Shown here: piece after piece, positions 1 through 8,236 of the stretch
How the letters are laid out: the number at the start of each line of letters is the position of its first letter
How positions within the stretch are numbered: position 1 is the stretch's first letter
NCBI GenBank assembly: GCA_050258815.1
Contig: JBLMZM010000090.1
Span: forward strand, 77,803-141,802
Direction: 5' to 3'
Length of the DNA stretch: 64,000 nucleotides
DNA from: JAAXKN01 sp050258815
Lineage (GTDB): Bacteria; Bacteroidota; Ignavibacteria; Ignavibacteriales; SURF-24
Notes under the pieces: model-generated
Seen by the model: only the letters and a program-made list of their open reading frames with translations
Told to the model about the DNA's origin: nothing
Databases searched by the model: none
Translations under genes and position numbers: made by a program

Positions 1-1
1 C

Positions 2-979
2 GCACACGTTGACTGTCCTGGTCACGCTGATTATGTTAAGAACATGATCACCGGTGCTGCTCAGATGGACGGTGCTATACTGGTTGTTGCTGCTACAGAT
101 GGTCCTATGCCTCAGACAAGAGAACACATTCTGTTAGCTCGTCAGGTAGGTGTTCCTAGAATAGTAGTTTTCATGAATAAAGTTGATATGGTTGATGATC
201 CAGAATTGATTGAACTTGTTGAAGTTGAATTGAGAGATCTGTTAAATCAGTATGAATTCCCAGGCGACGAGATTCCTATTATTAAGGGTTCTGCTTTACA
301 TGCACTTGATGCTGCAAGCAATGACAGTGTTCCTGTAACAGATGAAAGATTAAATTGCATCTGGGAACTGATGGATGCTGTTGACTCATACATTCCTGTT
401 CCTGAAAGAAGTGTTGACAAACCATTCCTGATGCCTGTTGAAGACGTTTTCTCAATCACTGGCCGTGGTACTGTTGCTACAGGCAGAGTTGAAAGAGGAC
501 AGGTTAAGATCCAGGAAGAAGTTGAACTTATCGGTCTCGGTGTTCACAAGAAAACAGTTGTTACCGGTATCGAAATGTTCAGAAAAGAATTAGATTCAGC
601 TATGGCTGGTGACAACGCTGGTATTCTTTTAAGAGGCGTTGATAAAAATGAAATTGAAAGAGGTATGGTTTTAGCTAAAACCGGAAGCATAACACCGCAT
701 AAGGTTTTTGAAGGTTCAGTTTACATTCTTTCAAAAGAAGAAGGTGGACGTCATACTCCTTTCTTTAATGGTTACAGACCTCAGTTCTATTTCAGAACAA
801 CTGACGTGACCGGTGTTGCTCATCTTCCTGAAGGTACAGAAATGGTTATGCCTGGTGATAACGTGAAATTGAAAGTAGATCTGATCACAGAAATCGCTAT
901 GGAAGAAGGTTTGAGATTTGCTATCCGTGAAGGTGGTAGAACAGTTGGTGCTGGTGTTGTAACTAAAATTTATGAATAA
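2..979 (+). CDS. tuf: Elongation factor Tu, 3' part (5' end outside window)
   Basis: GTPase that delivers aminoacyl-tRNA to the ribosomal A site. The open frame runs in from the left edge and begins inside the G3 motif DCPGHADY; the G4 motif NKVD follows, then the two beta-barrel domains with the typical ending GAGVVTKIYE. About 325 of the usual 395-400 residues are present, so the P-loop and switch I lie outside. It stands directly upstream of rpsJ, the classic str-S10 junction. The identity is certain; the missing N-terminus cannot be assessed. Confidence 0.98.
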   Translation, partial: AHVDCPGHADYVKNMITGAAQMDGAILVVAATDGPMPQTREHILLARQVGVPRIVVFMNKVDMVDDPELIELVEVELRDLLNQYEFPGDEIPIIKGSALHALDAASNDSVPVTDERLNCIWELMDAVDSYIPVPERSVDKPFLMPVEDVFSITGRGTVATGRVERGQVKIQEEVELIGLGVHKKTVVTGIEMFRKELDSAMAGDNAGILLRGVDKNEIERGMVLAKTGSITPHKVFEGSVYILSKEEGGRHTPFFNGYRPQFYFRTTDVTGVAHLPEGTEMVMPGDNVKLKVDLITEIAMEEGLRFAIREGGRTVGAGVVTKIYE

Positions 980-991
980 ATTATAAATGCT

Positions 992-1017
992 AGGGGGAGA
1001 GTAAAAACTTTCCCTCT
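992..1017 (+). promoter_or_regulatory. Hairpin between tuf and rpsJ
   Basis: An 11-bp stem (992-1002 with 1007-1017) including two G-U pairs, closed by an AAAA loop. No U-tract follows, so it is not a classical terminator. It could be an attenuator, an RNA processing site, or part of an S10-operon leader. The structure is seen in the sequence; the role is inference. Confidence 0.45.
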
Positions 1018-1043
1018 GGTGTTAATTGCATAGGAGTTTTAAA

Positions 1044-1352
1044 GTGCCTGGTCAAAAGATTAGAATTAAATTGAAATCATATGATCATATTCTTATTGAT
1101 AAGTCAACAGAAAAGATCATAAAAACTGTAAAAAGTACTGGTGCCGTTGTTTCTGGTCCAATTCCATTACCAACAAAGAAAACAATTTTTACGGTTTTGC
1201 GTTCACCTCACGTTGACAAGAAATCAAGAGAACAGTTTGAAATTAGAGCACATAAAAGAATTATAGATATTCATAACTCAAATAATAAAACCGTCGATTC
1301 ATTAAGTAAATTGGAAATTCCGGCGGGTGTCGATATCGAGATAAAGTTATAA
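1044..1352 (+). CDS. rpsJ: 30S ribosomal protein S10
   Basis: Small-subunit head protein, also known as the NusE component of antitermination complexes. The frame is open from a TTG at 1026, but GTG 1044 is chosen: AGGAG at 1032-1036 sits 7 nt upstream, and the product then starts MPGQKIRIKLKSYDH as in the family. It is 102 aa, normal length. First gene of the S10 block, 11 nt before rplC. Confidence 0.95.
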   Translation: MPGQKIRIKLKSYDHILIDKSTEKIIKTVKSTGAVVSGPIPLPTKKTIFTVLRSPHVDKKSREQFEIRAHKRIIDIHNSNNKTVDSLSKLEIPAGVDIEIKL

Positions 1353-1363
1353 GGATACTTAAA

Positions 1364-1984
1364 ATGCCTGGATTGATTGGTAAAAAAATAGGAATGAGTA
1401 ATATCTTTACAAATGACGGTCAACTTATTCCTGTAACAATTATAAATGCTGGACCTTGCCCCGTTTTGAATGTTCTGACTAAAGATAAAAACGGTTATAA
1501 TGCTTTGCAGTTCGGATTCAAAGAATGCACAGAAAAGAACGTAAGCAAGCCTGTTTTAGGTCAGTTTAAGAAAAACAACATGACACCGACAAAGATCGTG
1601 AAGGAATTCAGGAATTTTGATGTAGATCAGTATAAAGTAGGCGACAGTGTTGGTGTTGAAATCTTTACTGAAGGTGATACTGTAAAAGTAACAGGTCGCA
1701 GCAAAGGAAAAGGTTTCCATGGTGTAATGAGAAGGCATGGATTTGGTGGTGTAGGCGGTACTACACACGGACAGAGTGACAGGTTAAGAGCTCCTGGTTC
1801 AATAGGTGCTAGTTCATACCCTTCGAGAGTATTCAAGGGTCAGAGAATGGCCGGACGTATGGGTTTTGAGCAAGTAACCGTTGCAAATCTTAAAATTGTA
1901 AAAATAATTCCTGAAAAGAACATATTGATGGTAAAAGGTGCAATTCCTGGTGCCATTAACTCAATTGTCGAAATCAATAAGTAA
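1364..1984 (+). CDS. rplC: 50S ribosomal protein L3
   Basis: Early-assembly 23S rRNA-binding protein near the peptidyl transferase centre. It opens MPGLIGKKIGMSNIF and contains the conserved central loop KGKGFHGVMRRHGFGG and the GSIGASSYPSRVFKGQRMAGRMG segment. It is 206 aa, the usual length. It follows rpsJ by 11 nt and precedes rplD in standard S10-operon order. Confidence 0.97.
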   Translation: MPGLIGKKIGMSNIFTNDGQLIPVTIINAGPCPVLNVLTKDKNGYNALQFGFKECTEKNVSKPVLGQFKKNNMTPTKIVKEFRNFDVDQYKVGDSVGVEIFTEGDTVKVTGRSKGKGFHGVMRRHGFGGVGGTTHGQSDRLRAPGSIGASSYPSRVFKGQRMAGRMGFEQVTVANLKIVKIIPEKNILMVKGAIPGAINSIVEINK

Positions 1985-1999
1985 TTGTATGGTTAAAAG

Positions 2000-2635
2000 A
2001 TGACATTAGATGTTTATAAAATAGATGGCAGCAAAAGCGGCGAAAGCATCGAACTCAATGATGGTATATTCAACATTGAGCCGAATCAACATGCAATCTA
2101 TTTAGCAGTAAAAGCTCAAATGACGAATAAACGTCAGGGTACACACAAATCCAAAGAGAGAAGCGAAGTAAGCGGCGGCGGAAAGAAACCCTGGAGACAA
2201 AAAGGCAGGGGTGGAGCAAGAGCCGGTACGACCAGATCTCCATTATGGGTTGGCGGCGGTACAGTATTTGGACCAAAACCAATTGATTACAAGGAATCTG
2301 TCAACAAGAAAGTCGGAAAACTTGCAAGAAAATCGGCATTCTCACTTAAAGTGAAGGGTGCTCAGATAATCGTTGTTGAGGATTTTGGATTTGATGTTCC
2401 AAAAACAAAAGAGTTTAACACAATATTATCAGCCTTTAAATTAAGCGGCAAAAGAACTCTGGTACTGACTGATGATAGCAGTAAGAATGTTTATCTGTCA
2501 GGCAGAAATATACAGAAACTGCATGTTATTGAGGCTGAAAAAGCTTCGACGTATGATATACTTAATAATCAAATGATTATTCTTCAGAAGAGTGCCGTAA
2601 AAAAAATTGAACAAACATTTGAGAAAAATTTATAA
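2000..2635 (+). CDS. rplD: 50S ribosomal protein L4
   Basis: Tunnel-lining large-subunit protein; in gammaproteobacteria L4 also autoregulates the S10 operon. The extended loop is visible (GGGKKPWRQKGRGGARAG, then SPLWVGGGTVFGP), followed by the C-terminal globular part ending in a lysine-rich helix. It is 211 aa, normal. L4-mediated autoregulation is not known for this lineage and is not claimed. Confidence 0.97.
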   Translation: MTLDVYKIDGSKSGESIELNDGIFNIEPNQHAIYLAVKAQMTNKRQGTHKSKERSEVSGGGKKPWRQKGRGGARAGTTRSPLWVGGGTVFGPKPIDYKESVNKKVGKLARKSAFSLKVKGAQIIVVEDFGFDVPKTKEFNTILSAFKLSGKRTLVLTDDSSKNVYLSGRNIQKLHVIEAEKASTYDILNNQMIILQKSAVKKIEQTFEKNL

Positions 2636-2647
2636 GGTAACTTAACA

Positions 2648-2944
2648 ATGCGAGAGATATTATATAGACCACTTCTGACCGAAAAGATGAATAATTTAAA
2701 TGAAGGACAGAACAAGTACGGGTTTGTAGTTGATATAAATGCTAATAAAATCAGCATAGCAAAATCAATTGAAGAAAAGTTCAATGTAAAGGTTGAAGAC
2801 GTAAATACAATCAGGTATTCTGGTAAAATGAAAACCCAATTCAGAAAGAGTGGAAGATTTACTGGCAAGACCTCTCGATTTAAAAAAGCTATAGTTACAC
2901 TCAAAGAAGGTCATAAGATAGACCTATTTGAACAAGTACAGTAA
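2648..2944 (+). CDS. rplW: 50S ribosomal protein L23
   Basis: Protein at the tunnel exit, a docking site for trigger factor and SRP. It opens with the family-typical REILYRPLLTEKM and has the NKYGFVVD motif; it is 98 aa, normal. It lies 12 nt after rplD and 31 nt before rplB. Confidence 0.96.
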   Translation: MREILYRPLLTEKMNNLNEGQNKYGFVVDINANKISIAKSIEEKFNVKVEDVNTIRYSGKMKTQFRKSGRFTGKTSRFKKAIVTLKEGHKIDLFEQVQ

Positions 2945-2975
2945 AACACGGATATATGAACTGGAGTAGTATTTA

Positions 2976-3803
2976 ATGGCAATCAGAAAATTAAAACCAA
3001 TGACCCCGGGTACGCGCTTTATGTCGTACGCGTCATTTGAAGAAATAACTAAAGAGACACCTGAGAAATCCTTAGTTGTTTCCCTGAATAAATCAGGCGG
3101 AAGAAACAACCACGGAAGAGTAACTGCCAGACACATTGGCGGCGGACATAAAAGAAAATACAGAATAATTGATTTTAAGAGGGATAAACACGGAATAGAA
3201 TCAAAAGTATTTTCCATTGAATATGATCCGAATCGTTCATGTAGAATTGCTTTACTGCATTACAAAGACGGAGAGAAGAGATATATACTCGCTCCTGAAG
3301 GCTTAAAAGTTGGTGATACAGTATTATCAGGAACCGGCAGCGAAATTAAAGTTGGAAATGCGCTTAAATTAAAAGAAATGCCCTTAGGAAGCTTTGTTCA
3401 CAATGTTGAATTAAAGCCTGGAAAAGGCGGGCAGATTGGCCGCAGCGCCGGATGCTCTCTTCAGGTAATGGCAAAAGAAGGCAAGTATGCGCAGTTAAAA
3501 ATGCCTTCAGGCGAAGTAAGGCTTGTTAACCTTGAGTGTATGGCAACTTACGGAGTTGTTGGCAACTCCGAACACGAGAACATCAGTCTGGGTAAAGCCG
3601 GTAGAACAAGATGGATGGGCAAGAGATCCTATGTAAGAGGCGTTGCAATGAATCCTGTTGATCATCCAATGGGTGGTGGTGAAGGAAAGACCTCTGGCGG
3701 CGGACATCCTGTGTCACCCTGGGGAACACCAGCCAAGGGATATAAGACAAGAAAAAAGAAAAATCAATCAAATAAATTTATCATTAAACGTCGTAGTAAA
3801 TAG
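2976..3803 (+). CDS. rplB: 50S ribosomal protein L2
   Basis: Large-subunit protein needed for subunit association and peptidyl transfer. It carries the GGGHKRKYRIIDFKR motif near residue 50 and the C-terminal MNPVDHPMGGGEGK loop with the conserved histidine, ending in a basic tail. It is 275 aa, full length. Confidence 0.98.
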   Translation: MAIRKLKPMTPGTRFMSYASFEEITKETPEKSLVVSLNKSGGRNNHGRVTARHIGGGHKRKYRIIDFKRDKHGIESKVFSIEYDPNRSCRIALLHYKDGEKRYILAPEGLKVGDTVLSGTGSEIKVGNALKLKEMPLGSFVHNVELKPGKGGQIGRSAGCSLQVMAKEGKYAQLKMPSGEVRLVNLECMATYGVVGNSEHENISLGKAGRTRWMGKRSYVRGVAMNPVDHPMGGGEGKTSGGGHPVSPWGTPAKGYKTRKKKNQSNKFIIKRRSK

Positions 3804-3813
3804 TGAGTTATCA

Positions 3814-4101
3814 ATGCCAAGATCAGTAAAAAAAGGACCATTTATCAGCACCAAGCTTCTGAAGAAGATTGACCAGTTGAATCAGACAAACCAGAAGAGA
3901 ATAGTTAAGACCTGGTCACGTTCCAGCACTATTTCTCCTGACTTTGTAGGACACACGATTGCTGTTCACAACGGCAATAAAATGATTCCGGTCTATGTTT
4001 CTGAAAATATGGTTGGCCATAAACTTGGTGAATTTGCTCCAACAAGAATCTTTAGAGGTCATCCAGGAACAAAGTCTGAAAAGGCTTCAAAAGTAAAATA
4101 A
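3814..4101 (+). CDS. rpsS: 30S ribosomal protein S19
   Basis: 30S head protein that contacts S13 and the decoding region. The frame is open from 3658, overlapping rplB, but the ATG at 3814 gives the conserved start MPRSVKKGPFIS and a normal 95-aa product. Conserved SRSSTISPDFVGHTIAVHNG and KLGEFAPTRIF segments are present. It begins 10 nt after the rplB stop. Confidence 0.97.
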   Translation: MPRSVKKGPFISTKLLKKIDQLNQTNQKRIVKTWSRSSTISPDFVGHTIAVHNGNKMIPVYVSENMVGHKLGEFAPTRIFRGHPGTKSEKASKVK

Positions 4102-4127
4102 TTTAAAGAATAGAGGTTCAGGTAAAA

Positions 4128-4472
4128 ATGCAAGCAAAAGCTACACATAAATACATAAATTCCTCCCCTAGGAAGATGCGGTTAGTAGTTGATTTAATCC
4201 GTGGAATATCTGTGAATAGGGCTTTGGAAGTTCTTCATTTTCATCCAAAACACGCTTCTAAGGATGCTGAAAAGGTTCTGAGATCGGCAATAGCGAATCT
4301 GTTTAATAAGAATGAAAATACAAAGATTGATTCTGCCGAAGTGTTCGTAAAAGAAGCATTTGTGGATCAGGGGCCGTCTTTGAAGAGAATTTTACCTGCT
4401 CCCATGGGCAGAGCATATAGAATAAAAAAGAGATCAAATCATTTAACTATAGTAGTTGCTACTAAAGAGTAA
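4128..4472 (+). CDS. rplV: 50S ribosomal protein L22
   Basis: Tunnel-wall protein. It shows the family signatures SPRKMRLVVDLIRG near the N-terminus and GPSLKRILPAPMGRAYRI with the beta-hairpin region near the C-terminus. It is 114 aa, normal. It is followed by rpsC after 14 nt. Confidence 0.97.
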   Translation: MQAKATHKYINSSPRKMRLVVDLIRGISVNRALEVLHFHPKHASKDAEKVLRSAIANLFNKNENTKIDSAEVFVKEAFVDQGPSLKRILPAPMGRAYRIKKRSNHLTIVVATKE

Positions 4473-4486
4473 TTTTGGAGGATTTT

Positions 4487-5128
4487 TTGGGACAAAAAAC
4501 TAACCCAATTGGTTTTAGATTAGGAATTATTAGAGGTTGGGAATCCAACTGGTATGAAAGCAAGAGTTATGCAACAAAGCTGGTAGAAGATAGTCAGTTA
4601 AGACAGTATATCAGAAAAAGATTGAAAAAAGCAGGAATTGCCAGGTTAATTATCGACAGGACCTCTAAAAACATAATCTTAACAATATATACTTCGAGAC
4701 CAGGTGTGGTTATCGGAAAAAGCGGGAAAGAAATTGCCCAACTCGAGCAAGAATTAAAACAGATTACTGATAAAGAGGTAAAGATTCAGATCACTGAAAT
4801 AAAGAGACCGGAATTGGATGCTTATCTGGTAGCAGATAACATTGCCTCGCAGTTAGAAGGAAGAATTTCTTTCAGAAGGGCAATGAAAAGCGCAATTACC
4901 TCTGCAATGCGCATGGGTGCCGAAGGGATCAGGATCATGTGCGCTGGCAGATTAGGCGGAGCTGAAATGGCTCGTACAGAGCAATATAAAGAAGGAAGAA
5001 TACCATTGCACACCTTACGAGCTGACATTGATTATGCTACAGCTACTGCTCAGACCATTTATGGTTCGATCGGAATTAAGGTATGGATCTGCCGTGGGGA
5101 AATTCTTGGTAAAAGAGCAACAGAGTAA
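4487..5128 (+). CDS. rpsC: 30S ribosomal protein S3 (TTG start)
   Basis: 30S protein at the mRNA entry channel, with helicase activity together with S4 and S5. The frame is open from TTG 4475, but that codon overlaps the Shine-Dalgarno. TTG 4487, 5 nt after GGAGG at 4477-4481, gives the conserved start MGQKTNPIGFRLG. The KH motif VVIGKSGKEI is present. It is 213 aa, normal. Confidence 0.96.
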   Translation: MGQKTNPIGFRLGIIRGWESNWYESKSYATKLVEDSQLRQYIRKRLKKAGIARLIIDRTSKNIILTIYTSRPGVVIGKSGKEIAQLEQELKQITDKEVKIQITEIKRPELDAYLVADNIASQLEGRISFRRAMKSAITSAMRMGAEGIRIMCAGRLGGAEMARTEQYKEGRIPLHTLRADIDYATATAQTIYGSIGIKVWICRGEILGKRATE

Positions 5129-5148
5129 TAGCTAGGAGATATTTTATC

Positions 5149-5568
5149 ATGTTAATGCCAAAGAGAGTTAAATATAGAAAAACACAGCGCGGTAGAATGA
5201 CTGGAAAAGCATTTCGCGGCAGTGCAGTTTCTTTCGGTGATTTTGGTTTAAAGGCAATGGAACCAGCCTGGATTACAAGCAGACAAATTGAAGCATGCAG
5301 AGTGGCTATTTCACGTAAAATGAAGCGTGACGGAAAAGTCTGGATCAGAATTTTTCCAGACAAGCCGGTTACAAAAAAGCCTCTTGAAACCAGAATGGGT
5401 AAAGGTAAAGGTGCTCCGGAATTTTGGGTAGCAGTTATTAAGCCGGGACGCGTATTGTTTGAAGTTGCCGGTGTTCCAAAAGAACTGGCCGGTGAAGCCC
5501 TGAAGATTGCTTCACACAAATTACCTATAAAGACAAAAATTGTTACTAGACCTGATTTTGAACAATAA
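5149..5568 (+). CDS. rplP: 50S ribosomal protein L16
   Basis: Large-subunit protein near the A-site tRNA elbow. It opens MLMPKRVKYRKTQRG and has the conserved RMGKGKGAPEFWVAV segment. It is 139 aa, normal. A GGAGAT Shine-Dalgarno precedes it, and rpmC follows after 14 nt. Confidence 0.97.
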   Translation: MLMPKRVKYRKTQRGRMTGKAFRGSAVSFGDFGLKAMEPAWITSRQIEACRVAISRKMKRDGKVWIRIFPDKPVTKKPLETRMGKGKGAPEFWVAVIKPGRVLFEVAGVPKELAGEALKIASHKLPIKTKIVTRPDFEQ

Positions 5569-5582
5569 TAAGGTTTGTTAAA

Positions 5583-5780
5583 ATGAAAATTCACGAAATC
5601 AGAGAAATGACTTCTGAGGATTTAGAAAAAAGAATTAATGAAGAAAAGAAGAATCTTTTAGATCTAAAATTTTCCCATGCATTGAAGCAGTTGACTAATA
5701 CTGCAAAACTGAAGCTTATCCGCAAGGATATTGCAAAAATGGAAACTGTTTTACGTCAAAGAGCAGTAAATAGTAAATAA
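5583..5780 (+). CDS. rpmC: 50S ribosomal protein L29
   Basis: Small two-helix protein at the tunnel exit. It opens MKIHEIREMTSEDLEKRI and shows the DLKFSHALKQLTNTAKLK pattern of the family; it is 65 aa, normal. Standard place between rplP and rpsQ. Confidence 0.95.
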   Translation: MKIHEIREMTSEDLEKRINEEKKNLLDLKFSHALKQLTNTAKLKLIRKDIAKMETVLRQRAVNSK

Positions 5781-5821
5781 GTTAAGAAAGTAAATAAATA
5801 GGGAGTGAGATCTGTAATATT

Positions 5822-6079
5822 ATGGAACAACGGCCATTAAGAAAAACTAGAATTGGTTATGTTGTAAGCAACAAAATGGAAAAAAGCATAACTGTTGCCA
5901 TAGAGCGAAAAGTTGCTCATAATCTATATAAGAAATATTTCAAGAAAACTACTAAACTAATGGCTCATGACGAAAAGAATGAATGCGGGGTTGGTGATCT
6001 TGTCAAAATAATGGAAACAAGGCCTCTTAGCTTAAAGAAGAAGTGGCGATTAGTAGAAGTTATTCAAAAAGCTAAGTAA
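5822..6079 (+). CDS. rpsQ: 30S ribosomal protein S17
   Basis: Primary 16S rRNA-binding protein of the 30S body. The OB-fold pattern RIGYVVSNKMEKSITVAIER, then LVKIMETRPLSLKKKWRLVE, is typical; it is 85 aa. The Shine-Dalgarno-like GGGAGTGAG is unusually far upstream, about 13-15 nt from the ATG. The ATG is still the only sensible start, because the protein family begins a few residues before RKTRIG. Confidence 0.95.
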   Translation: MEQRPLRKTRIGYVVSNKMEKSITVAIERKVAHNLYKKYFKKTTKLMAHDEKNECGVGDLVKIMETRPLSLKKKWRLVEVIQKAK

Positions 6080-6105
6080 CAGAAGTTTTTAGGGAGAATA
6101 CCAAA

Positions 6106-6474
6106 ATGGTTCAAGAAGAAACAAATTTAGTAGTAGCTGACAACTCTGGCGCTAAAAAAGTCAGATGTATCAGGGTACTTGGTGGAAGTAGTAGAAGATA
6201 TGCTAGCGTTGGCGACTTAATTGTTGTCAGTGTTAAGACAGCTATACCTGGTGGAACTGTCAAAAAAGGTGAAGTTTCAAAGGCTGTAATTGTCAGAACA
6301 AAGAAAGAAGTAAGAAGAAACGATGGTTCATACATCAGGTTCGACGAAAATGCAGCAGTGTTAATAAATAACCAGAATGAACCAAAAGGAACTCGCATCT
6401 TTGGACCAGTTGCTAGAGAGCTGAGAGACAAGAAATTCATGAAAATTATTTCTTTAGCCCCAGAAGTGTTATAA
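6106..6474 (+). CDS. rplN: 50S ribosomal protein L14
   Basis: Intersubunit-bridge protein. It opens MVQEETNLVVADNSGAKKV and has the IVRTKKEVRRNDGSYIRFD signature; the end IFGPVARELRDKKFMKIISLAPEVL is canonical. It is 122 aa. It precedes rplX by 15 nt. Confidence 0.98.
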   Translation: MVQEETNLVVADNSGAKKVRCIRVLGGSSRRYASVGDLIVVSVKTAIPGGTVKKGEVSKAVIVRTKKEVRRNDGSYIRFDENAAVLINNQNEPKGTRIFGPVARELRDKKFMKIISLAPEVL

Positions 6475-6489
6475 AGCAGGATTTCAAAA

Positions 6490-6816
6490 ATGAAAATACA
6501 TAAAAACGATACAGTAACTGTCATTGCAGGTAACTCTAAAGGAAAAACCGGTAAAGTTCTGAAAGTATTCCCAAAATTGAATAGAGTTATTATTGAAGGT
6601 GTTAATCTTAGAAAAAGACACACTAAACCAAACCAGAGAAATCCTCAGGGCGGAATAGTCGAAAAAGAAGCTCCAATTAATGCTTCGAATGTCATGATTA
6701 TGGACCCGAAGGGGAATAAACCTGCAAGAATTGGTACACAGATTATCATAGACGATAAAACCGGTAAAAAGAAAAGAATAAGAGTTAGCAAACACAGCGG
6801 TGAAATGCTTTCATAA
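6490..6816 (+). CDS. rplX: 50S ribosomal protein L24
   Basis: Assembly-initiator protein with a KOW motif (VTVIAGNSKGKTGKVLKVFP) and the conserved VNLRKRHTKPNQ and GGIVEKEAPI segments. It is 108 aa, normal for the bacterial family. Confidence 0.97.
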   Translation: MKIHKNDTVTVIAGNSKGKTGKVLKVFPKLNRVIIEGVNLRKRHTKPNQRNPQGGIVEKEAPINASNVMIMDPKGNKPARIGTQIIIDDKTGKKKRIRVSKHSGEMLS

Positions 6817-6846
6817 TACTTTATTTATAGAGGTTTGATTATTATT

Positions 6847-7521
6847 ATGGCTGAAAAGAAATCACAAAAAACTGAATCACAGAAGAAAGAACAACCTGAG
6901 AAAAAAGTTAAAGGCGCTAAAGAGGCCCCTGCAGCTGAAGCCCAGGTAAAAGAAGAGAAAATTGCTCCCAGGTTGTTTGATCGGTATAAAAAGGAAATAA
7001 CACCTGAATTACAGAAGAAATTCTCTTATAAGAGCATTATGCAGGTTCCGAAGCTTGAAAAGATTGTAATAAACATGGGTGTTGGTTCTGCGGTTACGGA
7101 CCCCAAGAATCTCGATGAAGCTACAAGAGATCTGGAGACTATAACAGGACAGAAACCAAGTGTTAGGAAAGCAAAAAAATCGATCTCTAATTTCAAGCTG
7201 AGAGAGGGAATGAAGATTGGTGCCATGGTTACACTAAGGCGTGAAAGAATGTACGAATTCCTCGACCGTCTTGTAACAATTGCATTACCCCGCGTAAGAG
7301 ACTTTAGAGGTATTTCTGATAAATCATTCGATGGCAGGGGCAATTATACATTAGGTATAAAAGAACAGATCATATTTCCTGAAATAAATACTGATAAGGT
7401 AACTAAAATTCTTGGAATGGATATAACATTTGTTACTACTGCCAAGACAGATAATGAAGCATACGAATTGTTATCCGCTTTTGGAGTTCCATTCAGAAAA
7501 AAAGAAATTAAACAATCGTAA
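6847..7521 (+). CDS. rplE: 50S ribosomal protein L5 with charged N-terminal extension
   Basis: 5S rRNA-binding protein of the central protuberance. ATG 6847 is preferred over the in-frame TTG at 6835, because GAGG at 6830-6833 is correctly spaced only for the ATG. The 224-aa product is about 45 residues longer than ordinary L5 (near 180). Residues 2-42 are Lys/Glu/Ala/Gln-rich and look disordered; the canonical protein starts around PRLFDRYKKEI. Conserved KIVINMGVG and DFRGISDKSFDGRGNY motifs follow. Confidence 0.96.
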   Translation: MAEKKSQKTESQKKEQPEKKVKGAKEAPAAEAQVKEEKIAPRLFDRYKKEITPELQKKFSYKSIMQVPKLEKIVINMGVGSAVTDPKNLDEATRDLETITGQKPSVRKAKKSISNFKLREGMKIGAMVTLRRERMYEFLDRLVTIALPRVRDFRGISDKSFDGRGNYTLGIKEQIIFPEINTDKVTKILGMDITFVTTAKTDNEAYELLSAFGVPFRKKEIKQS

Positions 7522-7531
7522 AAGGAAACTT

Positions 7532-7801
7532 ATGGCAAGAAAATCGTTGCTGGCCCGCGAAGCTAAAAGAAAAAAAATTGTTGAAAAGTATAAAAAGATT
7601 AGACAAGAATTAAAAGAAAGCGGGAACTATGAAGCTTTGCAAGCTCTTCCTAAAAATGCAAGTCCTATAAGACTTCATAACAGGTGTTTAATGACAGGAA
7701 GGCCTAGAGGAGTTTACAGAAAATTCGGAATTTCCCGTTTGGTATTCAGAGAGATGGCTCTCAAGGGTGAGATTCCAGGTATAAAAAAGTCAAGTTGGTA
7801 A
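7532..7801 (+). CDS. rpsN: 30S ribosomal protein S14, zinc-independent long form
   Basis: 30S head protein. The frame is open from 7430 inside rplE, but ATG 7532 with AAAGGA just upstream gives the standard start MARKSLLAREAKRKK. It is 89 aa, the long C-minus form: a single Cys in LHNRCLMTGRPRGVYRKFG and no CxxC zinc ribbon. It starts 10 nt after rplE. Confidence 0.96.
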   Translation: MARKSLLAREAKRKKIVEKYKKIRQELKESGNYEALQALPKNASPIRLHNRCLMTGRPRGVYRKFGISRLVFREMALKGEIPGIKKSSW

Positions 7802-7819
7802 TATTGAGGAGAATATTAA

Positions 7820-8215
7820 ATGCCAGTTACGGATCCTATCGCAGATTTTTTAACTAGAGTTCGGAATGCTGTAAAAGCAAAGAAAAAGTTTGTTGAAATA
7901 CCTGCTTCAACTGTAAAAAAGAATCTTGCTGAAATACTGAAAAACAACAAATTCATCAGCGGATATGAAGTATTAGAGGACAACAAACAGAATCAATTAA
8001 GGATTCAGTTAAAATATATTCAAGGTGTTTCTGCTATAAGCGGATTAAAAAGAATAAGTACTCCCGGACTGAGAATTTATTCCGGTAAGGATAAACTTCC
8101 GAAAGTGTTAAATGGTCTTGGAGTCGCTGTCATATCTACTTCAAAAGGGTTAATGACGGATAAGCAGGCTAAAAATGAATCAGTTGGCGGGGAAGTACTC
8201 TGCCATATTTGGTAA
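7820..8215 (+). CDS. rpsH: 30S ribosomal protein S8
   Basis: Central-domain 16S rRNA-binding protein. It opens MPVTDPIADFLTRVRNA and ends with the STSKGLMTDKQAKNE...GGEVLCHIW signature. It is 131 aa, normal. GAGGAG lies 8 nt before the ATG. Confidence 0.97.
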   Translation: MPVTDPIADFLTRVRNAVKAKKKFVEIPASTVKKNLAEILKNNKFISGYEVLEDNKQNQLRIQLKYIQGVSAISGLKRISTPGLRIYSGKDKLPKVLNGLGVAVISTSKGLMTDKQAKNESVGGEVLCHIW

Positions 8216-8236
8216 TTTATTGTATGGAGTTTGACA

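Noticed and set aside
3658..3813. 52-residue extension of S19 overlapping rplB
   Set aside because: The family start MPRSVKKG matches ATG 3814; the upstream part is the shifted frame of rplB.
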